64,000 nt of DNA from Granulicatella sp963545075. GTDB taxonomy: Bacteria; Bacillota; Bacilli; Lactobacillales; Aerococcaceae. Positions 16,991-25,976 of this stretch are shown piece after piece. The first letter of the stretch is position 1. Each line of letters starts with the position of its first letter. Location: contig NZ_CAUUHX010000001.1 in the NCBI RefSeq assembly GCF_963545075.1, forward strand, positions 17,290 through 81,289. The letters are read 5' to 3'. The position numbers and the translations under genes were made by a program. Below the pieces are notes generated by a model. The model worked only from the letters and a program-made list of their open reading frames with translations. It had not been told where the DNA came from and did not search any database.

Positions 16991-17119
16991 TTGCGTTGCT
17001 TGGGACGCCAGCAGCTTCGCTTTGCGAATCTCATGGCTAAAAATCGAGCCTAGGTCTCGATTTTTCCCATAATATAAGCCAAATTTGGCTTATATTACCT
17101 TAGCAACAGCGAAAAGTCA
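16991..17119 (+). repeat. Structured dispersed repeat, copy d
   Basis: Complete copy in plus orientation after manO. The outer arms are TGACTTT/AAAGTCA plus GTTGCT/AGCAAC. The cores are GGGACGCCAGCAGC and TCTCATGGCTAAA. The second hairpin is TTCGC/GCGAA, the third has loop GAGCCTAGGTCTC, and the fourth is TAATATAAGCC with its complement. Confidence 0.87.
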
Positions 17120-17223
17120 TTGGGCTTGGAGCATGGACTGTCTGTAGTTTATGATGGAATATAATGATTTTTATCATTACTACTATGAGAAGTCATTGGT
17201 GGTGTGGGCATGGAGTGTCTGTA
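17111..17223 (+). repeat. Imperfect direct repeat before the ABC exporter
   Basis: A unit of about 36 bases at 17111-17146 recurs at 17187-17223. Both hold AAGTCATTG, GCATGGA and TGTCTGTA, at roughly 80 percent identity by eye. An AT-rich hairpin (17162-17180) lies between them. The first unit begins in the right arm of repeat copy d. The function is unknown; one could be an insertion footprint of the other. Confidence 0.6.
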
Positions 17224-17259
17224 CGGATAAAATTTTATTTATGATATATGGAGAAGAGT

Positions 17260-18228
17260 ATGATTCGTTTTGAAAATGTATCTAAAGAATATATAGATTC
17301 AGATATACAATTAAAAAAGTCTTTTAAAGAAAAAATATTTACCAAAAAAGCAAAGAAAACAGTTATTCAAGATTTAAATTTAGAAATTAATGAAGGAGAA
17401 ATCGTTGGTTATATTGGTGAGAATGGTGCTGGAAAATCTACGACAATAAAGATGTTGTTAGGAATTATCCCTGCAGATTCTGGTAACGTAACAGTTTTTG
17501 AAAAAGATTCGTTCAAGAATCGTCGAAAAAATGCTTCTGAAATTGGAGTTATGTTTGGACAGAAATCTCATCTATGGTGGGATTTACCTCTGTTAGATTC
17601 TTTCAAGTTTTTACAAAAAATTTATTCTAAAGCATCTGCTGAAGATGATAAATGGTTAGAATGGTTAATCAACGAATTAGAAGTAAAAGCCTATATAAAT
17701 CAACCTGTTCGAGAACTTTCTTTAGGACAACGTATGCGTGGAGAATTTATTTGTGCTTTGCTTCATTCTCCTAAGTTAGTTATTTTAGATGAACCTACAA
17801 TTGGTATTGATGTTCAAACAAAACAAAAAATGATGGAAATTATTTTAAAAGTTAATGAGCAAAAAAATATGACTTTCATGATTACCAGTCATGATTTTCA
17901 AGAGATTGAGAAAGTTTGTCAAAGAATTATTATTCTGAATAAAGGTATCAATGCATATCAAGGAAGTATTGAAGAGTTTAAAAATCAATATTCTTATTTG
18001 AAAAAAGTGATAGTTTATCACGAACAAGGTCAGCATGAATTGATAGAGAATTCAACTATAAAAATATTAGCAAAGAATATTTTTTCTACTGAATATTTTT
18101 TTGATACTCGTGAAATTTCAGAAGAATTAGCTATTGAATTTATTCAAAATAATTATCATCGTGATAATTTAGAAGTTGTTCATTTAAGTTTATCAGAATT
18201 AATGACGGTAAAGAGGGTGTTAGAATGA
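17260..18228 (+). CDS. ABC-2 exporter ATP-binding protein (COG4586-like)
   Basis: This ABC ATPase of 322 residues has an N-terminal extension typical of the COG4586 group. Walker A GENGAGKST (about 58-66), signature LSLGQRMR, Walker B LVILDEP, and switch His in ITSHDF are all present. A C-terminal tail of about 80 residues follows the ATPase core. ATG 17260 fits the SD GGAGAAG; the in-frame ATG at 17248 overlaps it. The next permease starts 4 bases before its stop. The substrate of this exporter type is unknown. Many ATA and AAA codons give it an AT-richer look than core genes. Confidence 0.88.
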   Translation: MIRFENVSKEYIDSDIQLKKSFKEKIFTKKAKKTVIQDLNLEINEGEIVGYIGENGAGKSTTIKMLLGIIPADSGNVTVFEKDSFKNRRKNASEIGVMFGQKSHLWWDLPLLDSFKFLQKIYSKASAEDDKWLEWLINELEVKAYINQPVRELSLGQRMRGEFICALLHSPKLVILDEPTIGIDVQTKQKMMEIILKVNEQKNMTFMITSHDFQEIEKVCQRIIILNKGINAYQGSIEEFKNQYSYLKKVIVYHEQGQHELIENSTIKILAKNIFSTEYFFDTREISEELAIEFIQNNYHRDNLEVVHLSLSELMTVKRVLE

Positions 18229-19004
18229 AAGGTTTAATAGCATACACACTTTACCAGTTTAAGTCTAATAAAAAATATCGCATGAATAATGTTATGACGA
18301 TTATGAGTACATTTATTGCTATTGTTATTCAGTATTATATTTGGACATATGTTGAAAAAACAAATGGTATGAATACACAACAAATTATTATTTATTCTAT
18401 GTTTGCCTTAACATTATCGTCTTTATTACCTTTGTTTTCTTCAGCCGATTTTATGAATCATATTATTTTAAAAGGAACAATAGCTAATTATTTACAGCGT
18501 CCACAAATGCTGTTTTTAGTCAATTCTTCTATTCAAATTGGAAATAGTGTTTATAAGATGATTTATCGAATTATTCCTATCTGGGTTATTTATGTTATTT
18601 TTTTCAAAATAAATCTCATGACTGTAAATAGTGTTCTTTTGTTGGCTTTACTATCTTTATGTTTAAGTTGGATACTTTCATTAATTGTTGGTCATATTAT
18701 AGGATTACTTTCTCCGTATTTAATTAGTATAAATGGAACTAAAAGTTTAATTTCAGGCTTAATTTTATTACTTGGAGGGGGAGTTTTACCGATAGATATT
18801 TATCCTGAACCTTTAAAATTTATTGTATTAAAATTGCCTTTTGTTGCATTACAATATTTTCCAAGTGCAATATTAAGTGGAAGTCAATTGTTTTCCTATA
18901 AAATTGCACTTTTAATTCAATTATGTTGGATTCTTTTCTTTCTCTTAGTTTTATTCATTTTACAAAAAAGAGTCTATTCAAAACTAGAAATTATGGGAGG
19001 GTAA
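18225..19004 (+). CDS. ABC-2 exporter permease, first subunit
   Basis: This integral membrane protein of 259 residues has about six hydrophobic helices and overlaps the ATPase gene by 4 bases. It resembles the COG4587-type permease of three-gene ABC-2 exporters: a cytoplasmic basic N terminus, a first helix at about 20-42, and a conserved LP-x-A-L-Q-Y-F-P-like segment (FVALQYFPSAIL) before the last helices. It is expected to pair with the following permease. I do not know the substrate. Confidence 0.82.
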   Translation: MKGLIAYTLYQFKSNKKYRMNNVMTIMSTFIAIVIQYYIWTYVEKTNGMNTQQIIIYSMFALTLSSLLPLFSSADFMNHIILKGTIANYLQRPQMLFLVNSSIQIGNSVYKMIYRIIPIWVIYVIFFKINLMTVNSVLLLALLSLCLSWILSLIVGHIIGLLSPYLISINGTKSLISGLILLLGGGVLPIDIYPEPLKFIVLKLPFVALQYFPSAILSGSQLFSYKIALLIQLCWILFFLLVLFILQKRVYSKLEIMGG

Positions 19005-19005
19005 C

Positions 19006-19812
19006 ATGATGATTCGTTCGTTAAAATTTTATAGAAAAATTTATACTGAATTTGTAAGAATGGATATCAAACGAATAATGATGTATCCTATTGATTTTGT
19101 TTTAGGAAATATGGGCTTTTTTCTAGAAACCATTTCAACCTCATTTGTTCTTTATATAATAGTAATGAATACTGGATTTTTAGGTGAGTTTAGTGGATAC
19201 GAAGTGTTATTTTTTTATTCTTACTTGATGTTAGTAAATGCGTTATGGGAAATATTTTTTGTAACTGTACTTGAAATTCCATATATGATTCAAAGTGGAG
19301 AGTTAGATATTTTCTTAGTAAGGCCCTTAAATATATTATTTCAATTTATTATTTTTCAACTAGATGAAGAATCTGTATTTGAAACGGTAGTGGCTTTATT
19401 GTTATTAATAGGATCAATCACTCAATTATCAGGATTATGGACAGGTATCTTCTTTATTAAACTATTTTTCTTTATCCTTTCTTCTATTTTTGTTAGATAT
19501 GCTATTTATTTATTCTTAAGTACTACTGCATTTTGGTGGGTATCAAATGATGGGCTGAAAAGTATTTTTTGGGAAGTTTCTCAACTTGGAAATTATCCAA
19601 TTTCAATCTATCCTCAATGGTTAAAAGCTGTATTAATGATTATACCATTTAGTTTTATAGGATATTTTCCTGTACATGAGTTATTACTGAGTACTAATCG
19701 ATTTACTCTAGAAACATTAATCAATTTTAGTTCTGGGTGGATTATTTTTTATTTAGTTTATCAATTCTTCTGGAAACAAGGGCTAAAGAAATATCAAAGT
19801 ATTGGTGGTTAA
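19006..19812 (+). CDS. ABC-2 exporter permease, second subunit
   Basis: This integral membrane protein of 268 residues is the second half of the permease pair, one base after the preceding stop. It resembles COG3694-type subunits: a DIKRIMMYPIDF-like lead, about six helices, and the YPISIYPQWLKAVLM-like segment before a conserved IPFSFIGYFPVHEL stretch. The ATPase and both permeases form one translation-coupled operon. The frame is intact throughout. Confidence 0.82.
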   Translation: MMIRSLKFYRKIYTEFVRMDIKRIMMYPIDFVLGNMGFFLETISTSFVLYIIVMNTGFLGEFSGYEVLFFYSYLMLVNALWEIFFVTVLEIPYMIQSGELDIFLVRPLNILFQFIIFQLDEESVFETVVALLLLIGSITQLSGLWTGIFFIKLFFFILSSIFVRYAIYLFLSTTAFWWVSNDGLKSIFWEVSQLGNYPISIYPQWLKAVLMIIPFSFIGYFPVHELLLSTNRFTLETLINFSSGWIIFYLVYQFFWKQGLKKYQSIGG

Positions 19813-19860
19813 ATTAATAAAACATAAACTTAAAATATTATATTATCCACAGCATTCAGC

Positions 19861-19889
19861 TTGACTTTTTCTTGTAAAAATTATACGAT
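19861..19889 (+). promoter_or_regulatory. Probable promoter of the mgtC-family gene
   Basis: TTGACT, 17-base spacer, TACGAT, about 50 bases before the start codon. Confidence 0.55.
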
Positions 19890-19940
19890 TATAAGCATTC
19901 TACAGGAACGTTATCATGAAGAATGGAAAGGAGAAGTTAA

Positions 19941-20639
19941 ATGAATCAAATATTTTTACATCAATTTGATGCTTTGTTAGAAATACGACATTTTTTATCC
20001 ATTATTCTTGCATGCTTATGCGGATGGGCGATTGGATATGAGCGTAAGTCTAGAAATAAACAAGCGGGGGTAAAAACCCATGTAATTGTTGCATTAGCTT
20101 CTGCTTTAATGATGATTGTTTCAAAAGAAGCATTTTGGGAAACGCCAGATGCAGCAGATACAACACGTGTTGCAGCTCAAATCGTTAGTGGTATCAGTTT
20201 TATCGGTGGTGGTATTATCTACATGCGTGATATGCGTGTTAGTGGTGTTACGACAGCTGCTGGTTTATGGGCAACTTCGGGAATTGGAATGGCTATTGGC
20301 GGAGGATTTTGGTTCTTTGGTAGTGTGTGTTGTGCAGTTGTAGTAATTGTTCAATTATTGACACATCGTAAACTCAGTGTTCATAGAAAAATGTATCAAT
20401 TAAATATTACTGGGATGATTAGTCATTTGAATGTTATTCACGATATTCATCATCATTGTAATTTAAAGCAGTATCAAGCTGCAAATGTTGAAGTGAAGAA
20501 AATTCCTGAAGGATATGAGTTATATATTCAAATTGATAACGATGCTCGTGTTTTTGTTCAAGATTTTAAAAAGACAATTCAAGAAAAGGGTATTGATTTT
20601 AAAATTAAGAAAGTGAAATTTAAAGCCTCAATAGGATAA
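19941..20639 (+). CDS. MgtC/SapB-family membrane protein
   Basis: This is a 232-residue protein of the MgtC/SapB family. The hydrophobic N-terminal domain (about 12-145) holds the family signatures GWAIGYERKSR, AGVKTHVIVALASALMM, RVAAQIVSGISFIGGG and TTAAGLWATSGIGMAIGGG. A soluble C-terminal domain (about 150-232) follows. MgtC proteins affect survival at low Mg2+ and modulate membrane ATPases; the role of Gram-positive homologues is less clear. It stands alone with its own promoter and terminator. SD is aaaggaga. Confidence 0.92.
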   Translation: MNQIFLHQFDALLEIRHFLSIILACLCGWAIGYERKSRNKQAGVKTHVIVALASALMMIVSKEAFWETPDAADTTRVAAQIVSGISFIGGGIIYMRDMRVSGVTTAAGLWATSGIGMAIGGGFWFFGSVCCAVVVIVQLLTHRKLSVHRKMYQLNITGMISHLNVIHDIHHHCNLKQYQAANVEVKKIPEGYELYIQIDNDARVFVQDFKKTIQEKGIDFKIKKVKFKASIG

Positions 20640-20650
20640 TTAATTAGGAT

Positions 20651-20688
20651 GCCTTGAAGGAGTATGATAGCTCTCTTCAAGGCTTTTT
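20651..20688 (+). terminator. Terminator after the mgtC-family gene
   Basis: GCCTTGAAG pairs with CTTCAAGGC, followed by TTTTT. It overlaps the 3' end of the convergent small gene on the minus strand. Confidence 0.85.
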
Positions 20689-20934
20689 CTTCAAATAAAA
20701 GTAAAGCAATAAGTCTAACACTTTGGTAATCATCCATAAAATAATCGCATAATAAAAGAAATAGAAGAAATATGAAATACTAACTATGATTCCTAATAAA
20801 ACAAAAATAACAATAGATAATACCCAAAATAATTTTAAGTATAATAATATTTTCTCACGGATAAAAAATTCTTCATTACTTAATGTGGATTGAGGGCCAT
20901 CAAATTTATCGATTAGTTGTATCAATTTTTTCAT
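20677..20934 (-). CDS. Small two-helix membrane protein of unknown function
   Basis: An 85-residue protein that I do not recognise. A charged N-terminal third (residues 1-33) is followed by two long hydrophobic segments (about 34-56 and 58-78) and a basic end (KKKP). It has a good SD (aaaggaag) before the ATG. It is convergent with the mgtC-family gene, and its stop lies inside that gene's terminator stem. The SD and normal start support a real gene. Confidence 0.65.
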   Translation of the reverse strand: MKKLIQLIDKFDGPQSTLSNEEFFIREKILLYLKLFWVLSIVIFVLLGIIVSISYFFYFFYYAIILWMITKVLDLLLYFYLKKKP

Positions 20935-21076
20935 ATATTTCTTCCTTTCATCATAAAAATAATATTGTGATTATACACTAAAAGTTAGTCTGTGACTATG
21001 AATAATTTTGAAATAAAAAGGGAGTATGTTAAAATAGTTCAGAATAAAGTACAAGTAGTAAGAAAGGATGAAACGA

Positions 21077-21934
21077 ATGGCAACGATACAATGGTATCCT
21101 GGACATATGGCTAAAGCTAAAAGAGAAGCCATTGAAAAAATAAAATTAGTAGATGTTGTAATCGAATTAGTGGATGCACGTATTCCAGAATCAAGTCGTA
21201 ATCCAATTGTAAATGAGATTAAAGGACAGAAGAAACAATTAATGCTATTGAATAAGACGGATTTAGCAGATCCAATTCATACAAAGAAATGGATGAACTA
21301 TTACCAAGAAGAAGGCATTGAAGTTTTAACAGTTGAAGCTAAAGATGGTAAAGGATTGAATCAAGTAAAAGCAGCGATTAAATCATTAATGGCAGAAGAA
21401 TTTGAAAAATTAGCAGCAAAAGGCGTACGTCCTCGTCCGATTCGTTTAATGGTATTAGGGATTCCAAATGTTGGAAAATCGACCTTTATTAATCGTATGA
21501 TTCAAAAGAATCAAGCTGAAACAGCGAATCGTCCAGGAGTTACAAAAGGACAACGTTGGTTAAAAATCGGTAATGATTTTGAATTATTGGATACGCCTGG
21601 TATTTTATGGCCAAAATTTGATAATCAAGAGATTGGAAATAAATTAGCAGTAACTGGTGCTATTAAAGATTCTTTATTACATATGGATGATGTAGCGTTA
21701 TTTGCGATTAATATTTTTAGAACCTACTATACAGATGCTCTAAGAAAGCCTTATGGATTGAGTGAAGCTGATTTAGAATTATCAGATGTGGATTTATTAT
21801 TACTCATTACGAAAAAGTTAGGATTCAAAGATGATTACGAACGTGCGAGTGAGCGTATTATTTTTGATATTCGTGGTGGTAAATTAGGTCGATATACATT
21901 AGATACTGCACCAATTAGTTTGGAAGGTGTATAA
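21077..21934 (+). CDS. rbgA: Ribosome biogenesis GTPase RbgA (YlqF)
   Basis: RbgA is a circularly permuted GTPase needed for late 50S subunit assembly. The 285 residues start MATIQWYPGHMAKAKR, the family signature. The G motifs appear in permuted order: NKTD first (about 62), then GIPNVGKST (about 128), then DTPG (about 173). ATG 21077 is used because the SD AAAGGA sits directly against the upstream ATG at 21068. rnhB starts 1 base after its stop, as in many Firmicutes. Confidence 0.95.
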   Translation: MATIQWYPGHMAKAKREAIEKIKLVDVVIELVDARIPESSRNPIVNEIKGQKKQLMLLNKTDLADPIHTKKWMNYYQEEGIEVLTVEAKDGKGLNQVKAAIKSLMAEEFEKLAAKGVRPRPIRLMVLGIPNVGKSTFINRMIQKNQAETANRPGVTKGQRWLKIGNDFELLDTPGILWPKFDNQEIGNKLAVTGAIKDSLLHMDDVALFAINIFRTYYTDALRKPYGLSEADLELSDVDLLLLITKKLGFKDDYERASERIIFDIRGGKLGRYTLDTAPISLEGV

Positions 21935-21935
21935 A

Positions 21936-22709
21936 ATGACTGAAAAATATACGATTAGTCACATTAAAGAATTACTAAGTTCTATTCATTCGATGGAAGA
22001 TCCCATGTTTCAACAATTGAGTTTAGATATGAGAAAAGGAGTGCAAACAGCTCTCAAATCATGTCAAAAACGGATTGAAAAAGAACAAAAACGTGCAGAA
22101 CATTTTATTGAAATGCAATATTATGAGCGTTTAGCATACAAAGAAGGAGCTAGTTTTATTGCTGGTGTAGATGAAGTGGGGCGTGGTCCATTAGCAGGGC
22201 CTGTTGTAGCTGCAGCAGTTATTTTACCGAAAAATATTGAAGATTTAGGGTTTGATGATTCTAAAAAATTATCAGCTTCTAAACGTGAAGAAATTTATCG
22301 ACTCATTCAAGAAAAAGCGATTGCGATTGGAATCGGAATTGTGGATGCAGATATTATTGACCAAGTGAACATTTACCAAGCCAGTCGTTTAGCGATGCAA
22401 CAAGCAGTCAGTGAATTAAAGATTCAACCGGATTATTTATTAATTGATGCAATGAAAATTGATGTGAATACACCGCAAATTGGCATTATTAAAGGTGATA
22501 CGAAGAGTATATCAATTGCAGCAGCAAGCATTGTTGCCAAGCAAGTGCGTGATCAAATGATGCAAGAATTTGATGAATTATATCCTGGCTATGATTTTTC
22601 TAATAATGCGGGGTATGGAACTCCAAAACACTTGGAAGGATTAAAAACACAAGGAATTTGTCCAATTCATCGTAAAACTTTTGCTCCAATTAAAGATTAT
22701 TTAGAATAA
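21936..22709 (+). CDS. rnhB: Ribonuclease HII
   Basis: RNase HII removes ribonucleotides and RNA-DNA hybrid primers from DNA. The 257 residues have an N-terminal extension typical of Firmicutes and the catalytic core beginning AGVDEVGRGPLAGP (Asp-Glu pair), with further acidic residues in LIDAM and the NAGYGTPKH box near the end. ATG 21936 follows SD GGAAGG at a good distance; the GTG at 21927 is an unlikely start. The gene forms a unit with rbgA. Confidence 0.94.
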   Translation: MTEKYTISHIKELLSSIHSMEDPMFQQLSLDMRKGVQTALKSCQKRIEKEQKRAEHFIEMQYYERLAYKEGASFIAGVDEVGRGPLAGPVVAAAVILPKNIEDLGFDDSKKLSASKREEIYRLIQEKAIAIGIGIVDADIIDQVNIYQASRLAMQQAVSELKIQPDYLLIDAMKIDVNTPQIGIIKGDTKSISIAAASIVAKQVRDQMMQEFDELYPGYDFSNNAGYGTPKHLEGLKTQGICPIHRKTFAPIKDYLE

Positions 22710-22779
22710 AAAATATTTTTAGCCTTTTTTTTCGTATATAACAAGTAGAGATGTTATTTCGAGAAAGAAGGTTATTTTT

Positions 22780-23646
22780 ATGGAATGGACAAGGCGCACA
22801 TTAATGATTGCTCTTGCAATGAGAGATAAGGGAAGCAGTCAACAAAGATGGGAATTGTATCAACGCTTATGTCAAAATGAATGGACAGAAGGGAAATTTA
22901 CACTAGAAGCGATTCATCAGGAATTAAGTTTAGAAGAGATTGATTGGTTAAGAAATACCGATTTTGCCAGTTTGGAGTTAAAGTATCGGAAAGAAGGAAT
23001 TCATTTTTTGATGTACGAAGATGCGTTGTATCCTAAACGTTTAAAAGAAATTTATTTACCACCAGTTGTGTTATTTTATAAAGGACGACTGGAGTTATTT
23101 AATCGTTTATCGGTAGGAATTGTTGGAACAAGAAATCATACTCCATATAGCAAAGAAGCACTAGAATATTTACTACCGGATATCCTTGAAAGAAAAGTAT
23201 CAATTATTAGTGGACTAGCTAGAGGCGTAGATAGTTTAGCACACCAACTTACATTAGATTTAAAAGGAGAAACGATTGCGGTTATTGGAAATGGGATTAA
23301 TGTTTCCTATCCGAAGGAGAATAAAGCTTTGTATGATGCAATTGGGAGAAAAGGGCTGATACTGTCAGAATATCCATTAGATAGTCCACCTTTAAAATTT
23401 CATTTTCCTTATCGAAATCGAATTATCGCAGGATTAAGTCATGGATTATGTGTAATCGAAGCTAAATTGCATAGTGGAAGTTTAATTACCGCTAATGTAG
23501 CTTTAAGTGAAAATCGCCAAGTGTTTGCACTACCAGGAAGCATAACGAGTGAATATTCTAAAGGGACGAATGAACTGATTACAGCTGGAGCATTTCCGAT
23601 AAGAAATGCGAATGATATTTTAGAATCTCTTCATTATTTCCCATAA
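22780..23646 (+). CDS. dprA: DNA processing protein DprA
   Basis: DprA loads RecA on incoming single-stranded DNA during natural transformation. The 288 residues carry an N-terminal helical part (about 1-75) and the Rossmann-like domain with GIVGTRNHT, SGLARGVDSLAH, PLKFHFPYRNRIIAGLS-like segments and SGSLITA. There is no C-terminal winged-helix domain, as in many Firmicutes versions. Presence of dprA is compatible with competence but is not proof, since most Lactobacillales keep it. topA follows, a conserved neighbourhood. Confidence 0.94.
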   Translation: MEWTRRTLMIALAMRDKGSSQQRWELYQRLCQNEWTEGKFTLEAIHQELSLEEIDWLRNTDFASLELKYRKEGIHFLMYEDALYPKRLKEIYLPPVVLFYKGRLELFNRLSVGIVGTRNHTPYSKEALEYLLPDILERKVSIISGLARGVDSLAHQLTLDLKGETIAVIGNGINVSYPKENKALYDAIGRKGLILSEYPLDSPPLKFHFPYRNRIIAGLSHGLCVIEAKLHSGSLITANVALSENRQVFALPGSITSEYSKGTNELITAGAFPIRNANDILESLHYFP

Positions 23647-23672
23647 AATTCTTAATCATTTAGTTTTTTGAT

Positions 23673-23701
23673 TTGACAAACAAACTTTCGTTCGCTATGA
23701 T
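23673..23701 (+). promoter_or_regulatory. Promoter of topA
   Basis: Consensus TTGACA, 17-base spacer and TATGAT, about 50 bases before the topA start codon. Confidence 0.85.
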
Positions 23702-23752
23702 GAATAACGATTATTGAAAACAAGCATATACTTCTGTGAAGGGAGTTTCGAT

Positions 23753-25822
23753 ATGGTTAAGAAAAACTTGGTGATCGTCGAATCACCAACAAAAGCGAAA
23801 ACAATTGAAAGATATTTAGGAAAAAATTTTAAAGTAGTGGCTAGTAAAGGTCACTTACGTGATTTACCAAAAAGTAAAATGGGAATCGATATCGAGAATA
23901 ATTATGAACCTCATTATATTTCTATTCGTGGTAAAGGGGATTTAATTAAATCTTTGAAAAAAGAAGCGAGTAAAGCCGATGCTGTTTACCTTGCAAGTGA
24001 CCCGGATAGAGAAGGGGAAGCTATTTCATGGCATTTAGCGCATTTATTAGGATTAGATACAACTAAACCGATTCGTGTTGAGTTTAATGAGATTACAAAG
24101 GATGCTGTAAAAGAAGCCTTTAAAAATCCAAGAAACTTAGATATGGATTTAGTCGATGCACAACAAGCGCGTCGTATTTTAGACCGCTTAGTAGGATATA
24201 CGATTTCTCCAATTTTATGGAAAAAAGTGAAAAAAGGTTTAAGTGCAGGTCGTGTACAAAGTATTGCTGTAAAATTAATTATAGATCGAGAAAGAGAAAT
24301 TCAATCATTTGTTCCAGAAGAATATTGGACATTGGATGCGACTTTCCAAAAATCAACAAAGAAATTTTTAGCTAGTTATTATGGAACAAGTGCTGAAAAA
24401 GTTGAATTAAAATCTCAAGATGAAGTGAATCAAGTTTTAAAACAAATTGATGAGAAATTACCATTTACTGTTCAAAAAGTAACGAAAAAAGAAAGAAGAA
24501 GAAATCCTGCTGCACCATTTACAACAAGTAGCTTGCAACAAGATGCCTCCAATAAATTAAACTTTAGAACTCGTAAAACAATGATGGTCGCTCAACAATT
24601 ATATGAAGGTGTATCATTAGGAAGACAAGGTTCAGTCGGTTTAATTACGTATATGCGTACCGACTCAACTCGTGTTTCTCAAACTGCTAAAGATGAAGTA
24701 AAATCTTATATTTTATCTGAATATGGTAGTGAGTATTCAAATTCAACACGTTCCACAAAAGTTTCTGAAGGAGCTCAAGATGCCCATGAAGCGATTCGTC
24801 CTTCATCTGTTATGAGAACTCCTGATTCTATTGCATCTTATTTAACAAAAGACCAATTAAAACTATATACATTAATTTGGTCTAGATTTGTCGCAAGTCA
24901 AATGTCTGCAGCGATTTATGATACGGTTCAAGTTGAGTTAGAGCAAAATCAACAAGTATTTAAAGCAAATGGTTCTACTATTAAATTTGCTGGATATCAA
25001 AAAGTATATCAAGATAATTCGGATTCAAAAAAATCAAATGTTTTACCTGAATTAGTTGAGGGAGATACGGTATCTGTACAAAAACTAGATCCAGAGCAAC
25101 ACTTTACTCAACCACCTGCTAGATATTCTGAAGCAACTTTAATTAAAACATTAGAAGAAATTGGAGTGGGTCGTCCTTCGACTTATGCTCCAACCATTGA
25201 AACGATTCAAAAACGTTATTATGTTAAATTAGTAGCGAAACGTTTTGAACCAACTGAATTGGGAGAAATCGTTCATCAAATGATTAATAATTATTTCCCG
25301 AATATTGTAGATACTCATTTTACTGCTGAAATGGAATCTGAATTAGACCAAATTGAAGCAGGAAAACAAGAGTGGGTTCAAGTAATTGATCGATTCTATC
25401 AACCGTTTAAAGCTGAAGTGGATAAAGCGGAAATTCAAATTGAGAAAGTCCAAATTAAAGATGAACCTGCTGGATTTAACTGTGAAGTTTGTGGTAGTCC
25501 AATGGTCATTAAATTAGGACGTTTTGGAAAGTTCTATGCATGTAGTAATTTCCCTGATTGTCGTCATACTGCAGCAATTGTCAAAGAAATCGGTGTAACT
25601 TGTCCTCATTGTCAACAAGGGCATGTCATTGAGAGAAAATCGAAGAAGAATCGTTTATTCTATGGTTGTGACCGTTATCCTGAATGCGAATTTGTCTCAT
25701 GGGATAAACCTGTAGGAAGAGAATGTCCGAAATGTTCTCACTATCTTGTAGAGAAAAAAGTGAAAAGTGGCAAACAAATTGTATGTAGCCATTGTGATTA
25801 TAAAGAGGAAATTCAAAAATAA
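23753..25822 (+). CDS. topA: DNA topoisomerase I
   Basis: A type IA topoisomerase that relaxes negative supercoils. The 689 residues begin with the Toprim domain (LVIVESPTKAKTIE; DPDREGEAISWH at about 105). The active-site Tyr is in GLITYMRTDSTR (about 300). Three C-terminal four-Cys zinc fingers follow (about 568-600, 610-645, 655-685), each with CxxC pairs. ATG 23753 lies behind SD GAAGGGAG; an earlier in-frame ATG at 23714 would add an unrelated 13-residue extension. It has its own strong promoter and a terminator. Confidence 0.96.
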   Translation: MVKKNLVIVESPTKAKTIERYLGKNFKVVASKGHLRDLPKSKMGIDIENNYEPHYISIRGKGDLIKSLKKEASKADAVYLASDPDREGEAISWHLAHLLGLDTTKPIRVEFNEITKDAVKEAFKNPRNLDMDLVDAQQARRILDRLVGYTISPILWKKVKKGLSAGRVQSIAVKLIIDREREIQSFVPEEYWTLDATFQKSTKKFLASYYGTSAEKVELKSQDEVNQVLKQIDEKLPFTVQKVTKKERRRNPAAPFTTSSLQQDASNKLNFRTRKTMMVAQQLYEGVSLGRQGSVGLITYMRTDSTRVSQTAKDEVKSYILSEYGSEYSNSTRSTKVSEGAQDAHEAIRPSSVMRTPDSIASYLTKDQLKLYTLIWSRFVASQMSAAIYDTVQVELEQNQQVFKANGSTIKFAGYQKVYQDNSDSKKSNVLPELVEGDTVSVQKLDPEQHFTQPPARYSEATLIKTLEEIGVGRPSTYAPTIETIQKRYYVKLVAKRFEPTELGEIVHQMINNYFPNIVDTHFTAEMESELDQIEAGKQEWVQVIDRFYQPFKAEVDKAEIQIEKVQIKDEPAGFNCEVCGSPMVIKLGRFGKFYACSNFPDCRHTAAIVKEIGVTCPHCQQGHVIERKSKKNRLFYGCDRYPECEFVSWDKPVGRECPKCSHYLVEKKVKSGKQIVCSHCDYKEEIQK

Positions 25823-25830
25823 TGATAGAA

Positions 25831-25855
25831 AGAAGCCGAAAGGCTTCTTTTTTTT
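25831..25855 (+). terminator. Terminator after topA
   Basis: GAAGCC, GAAA tetraloop, GGCTTC, followed by eight T. Confidence 0.9.
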
Positions 25856-25921
25856 GGTTTTATAGAAAAAAAGGAAATTTCTTTTGTAGTGAAAATTGTT
25901 TGGAAAATTTTGACAATTTAG

Positions 25922-25950
25922 TTGTCAGTTGTCAGAAACTGTGCTACAGT
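25922..25950 (+). promoter_or_regulatory. Promoter of the xerC-hslVU-codY operon
   Basis: TTGTCA, 17-base spacer and TACAGT, about 27 bases before the xerC start. A second TTGACA lies just upstream. Confidence 0.65.
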
Positions 25951-25976
25951 CTTAAGTGAAGAAAGGATGTTTTTAA

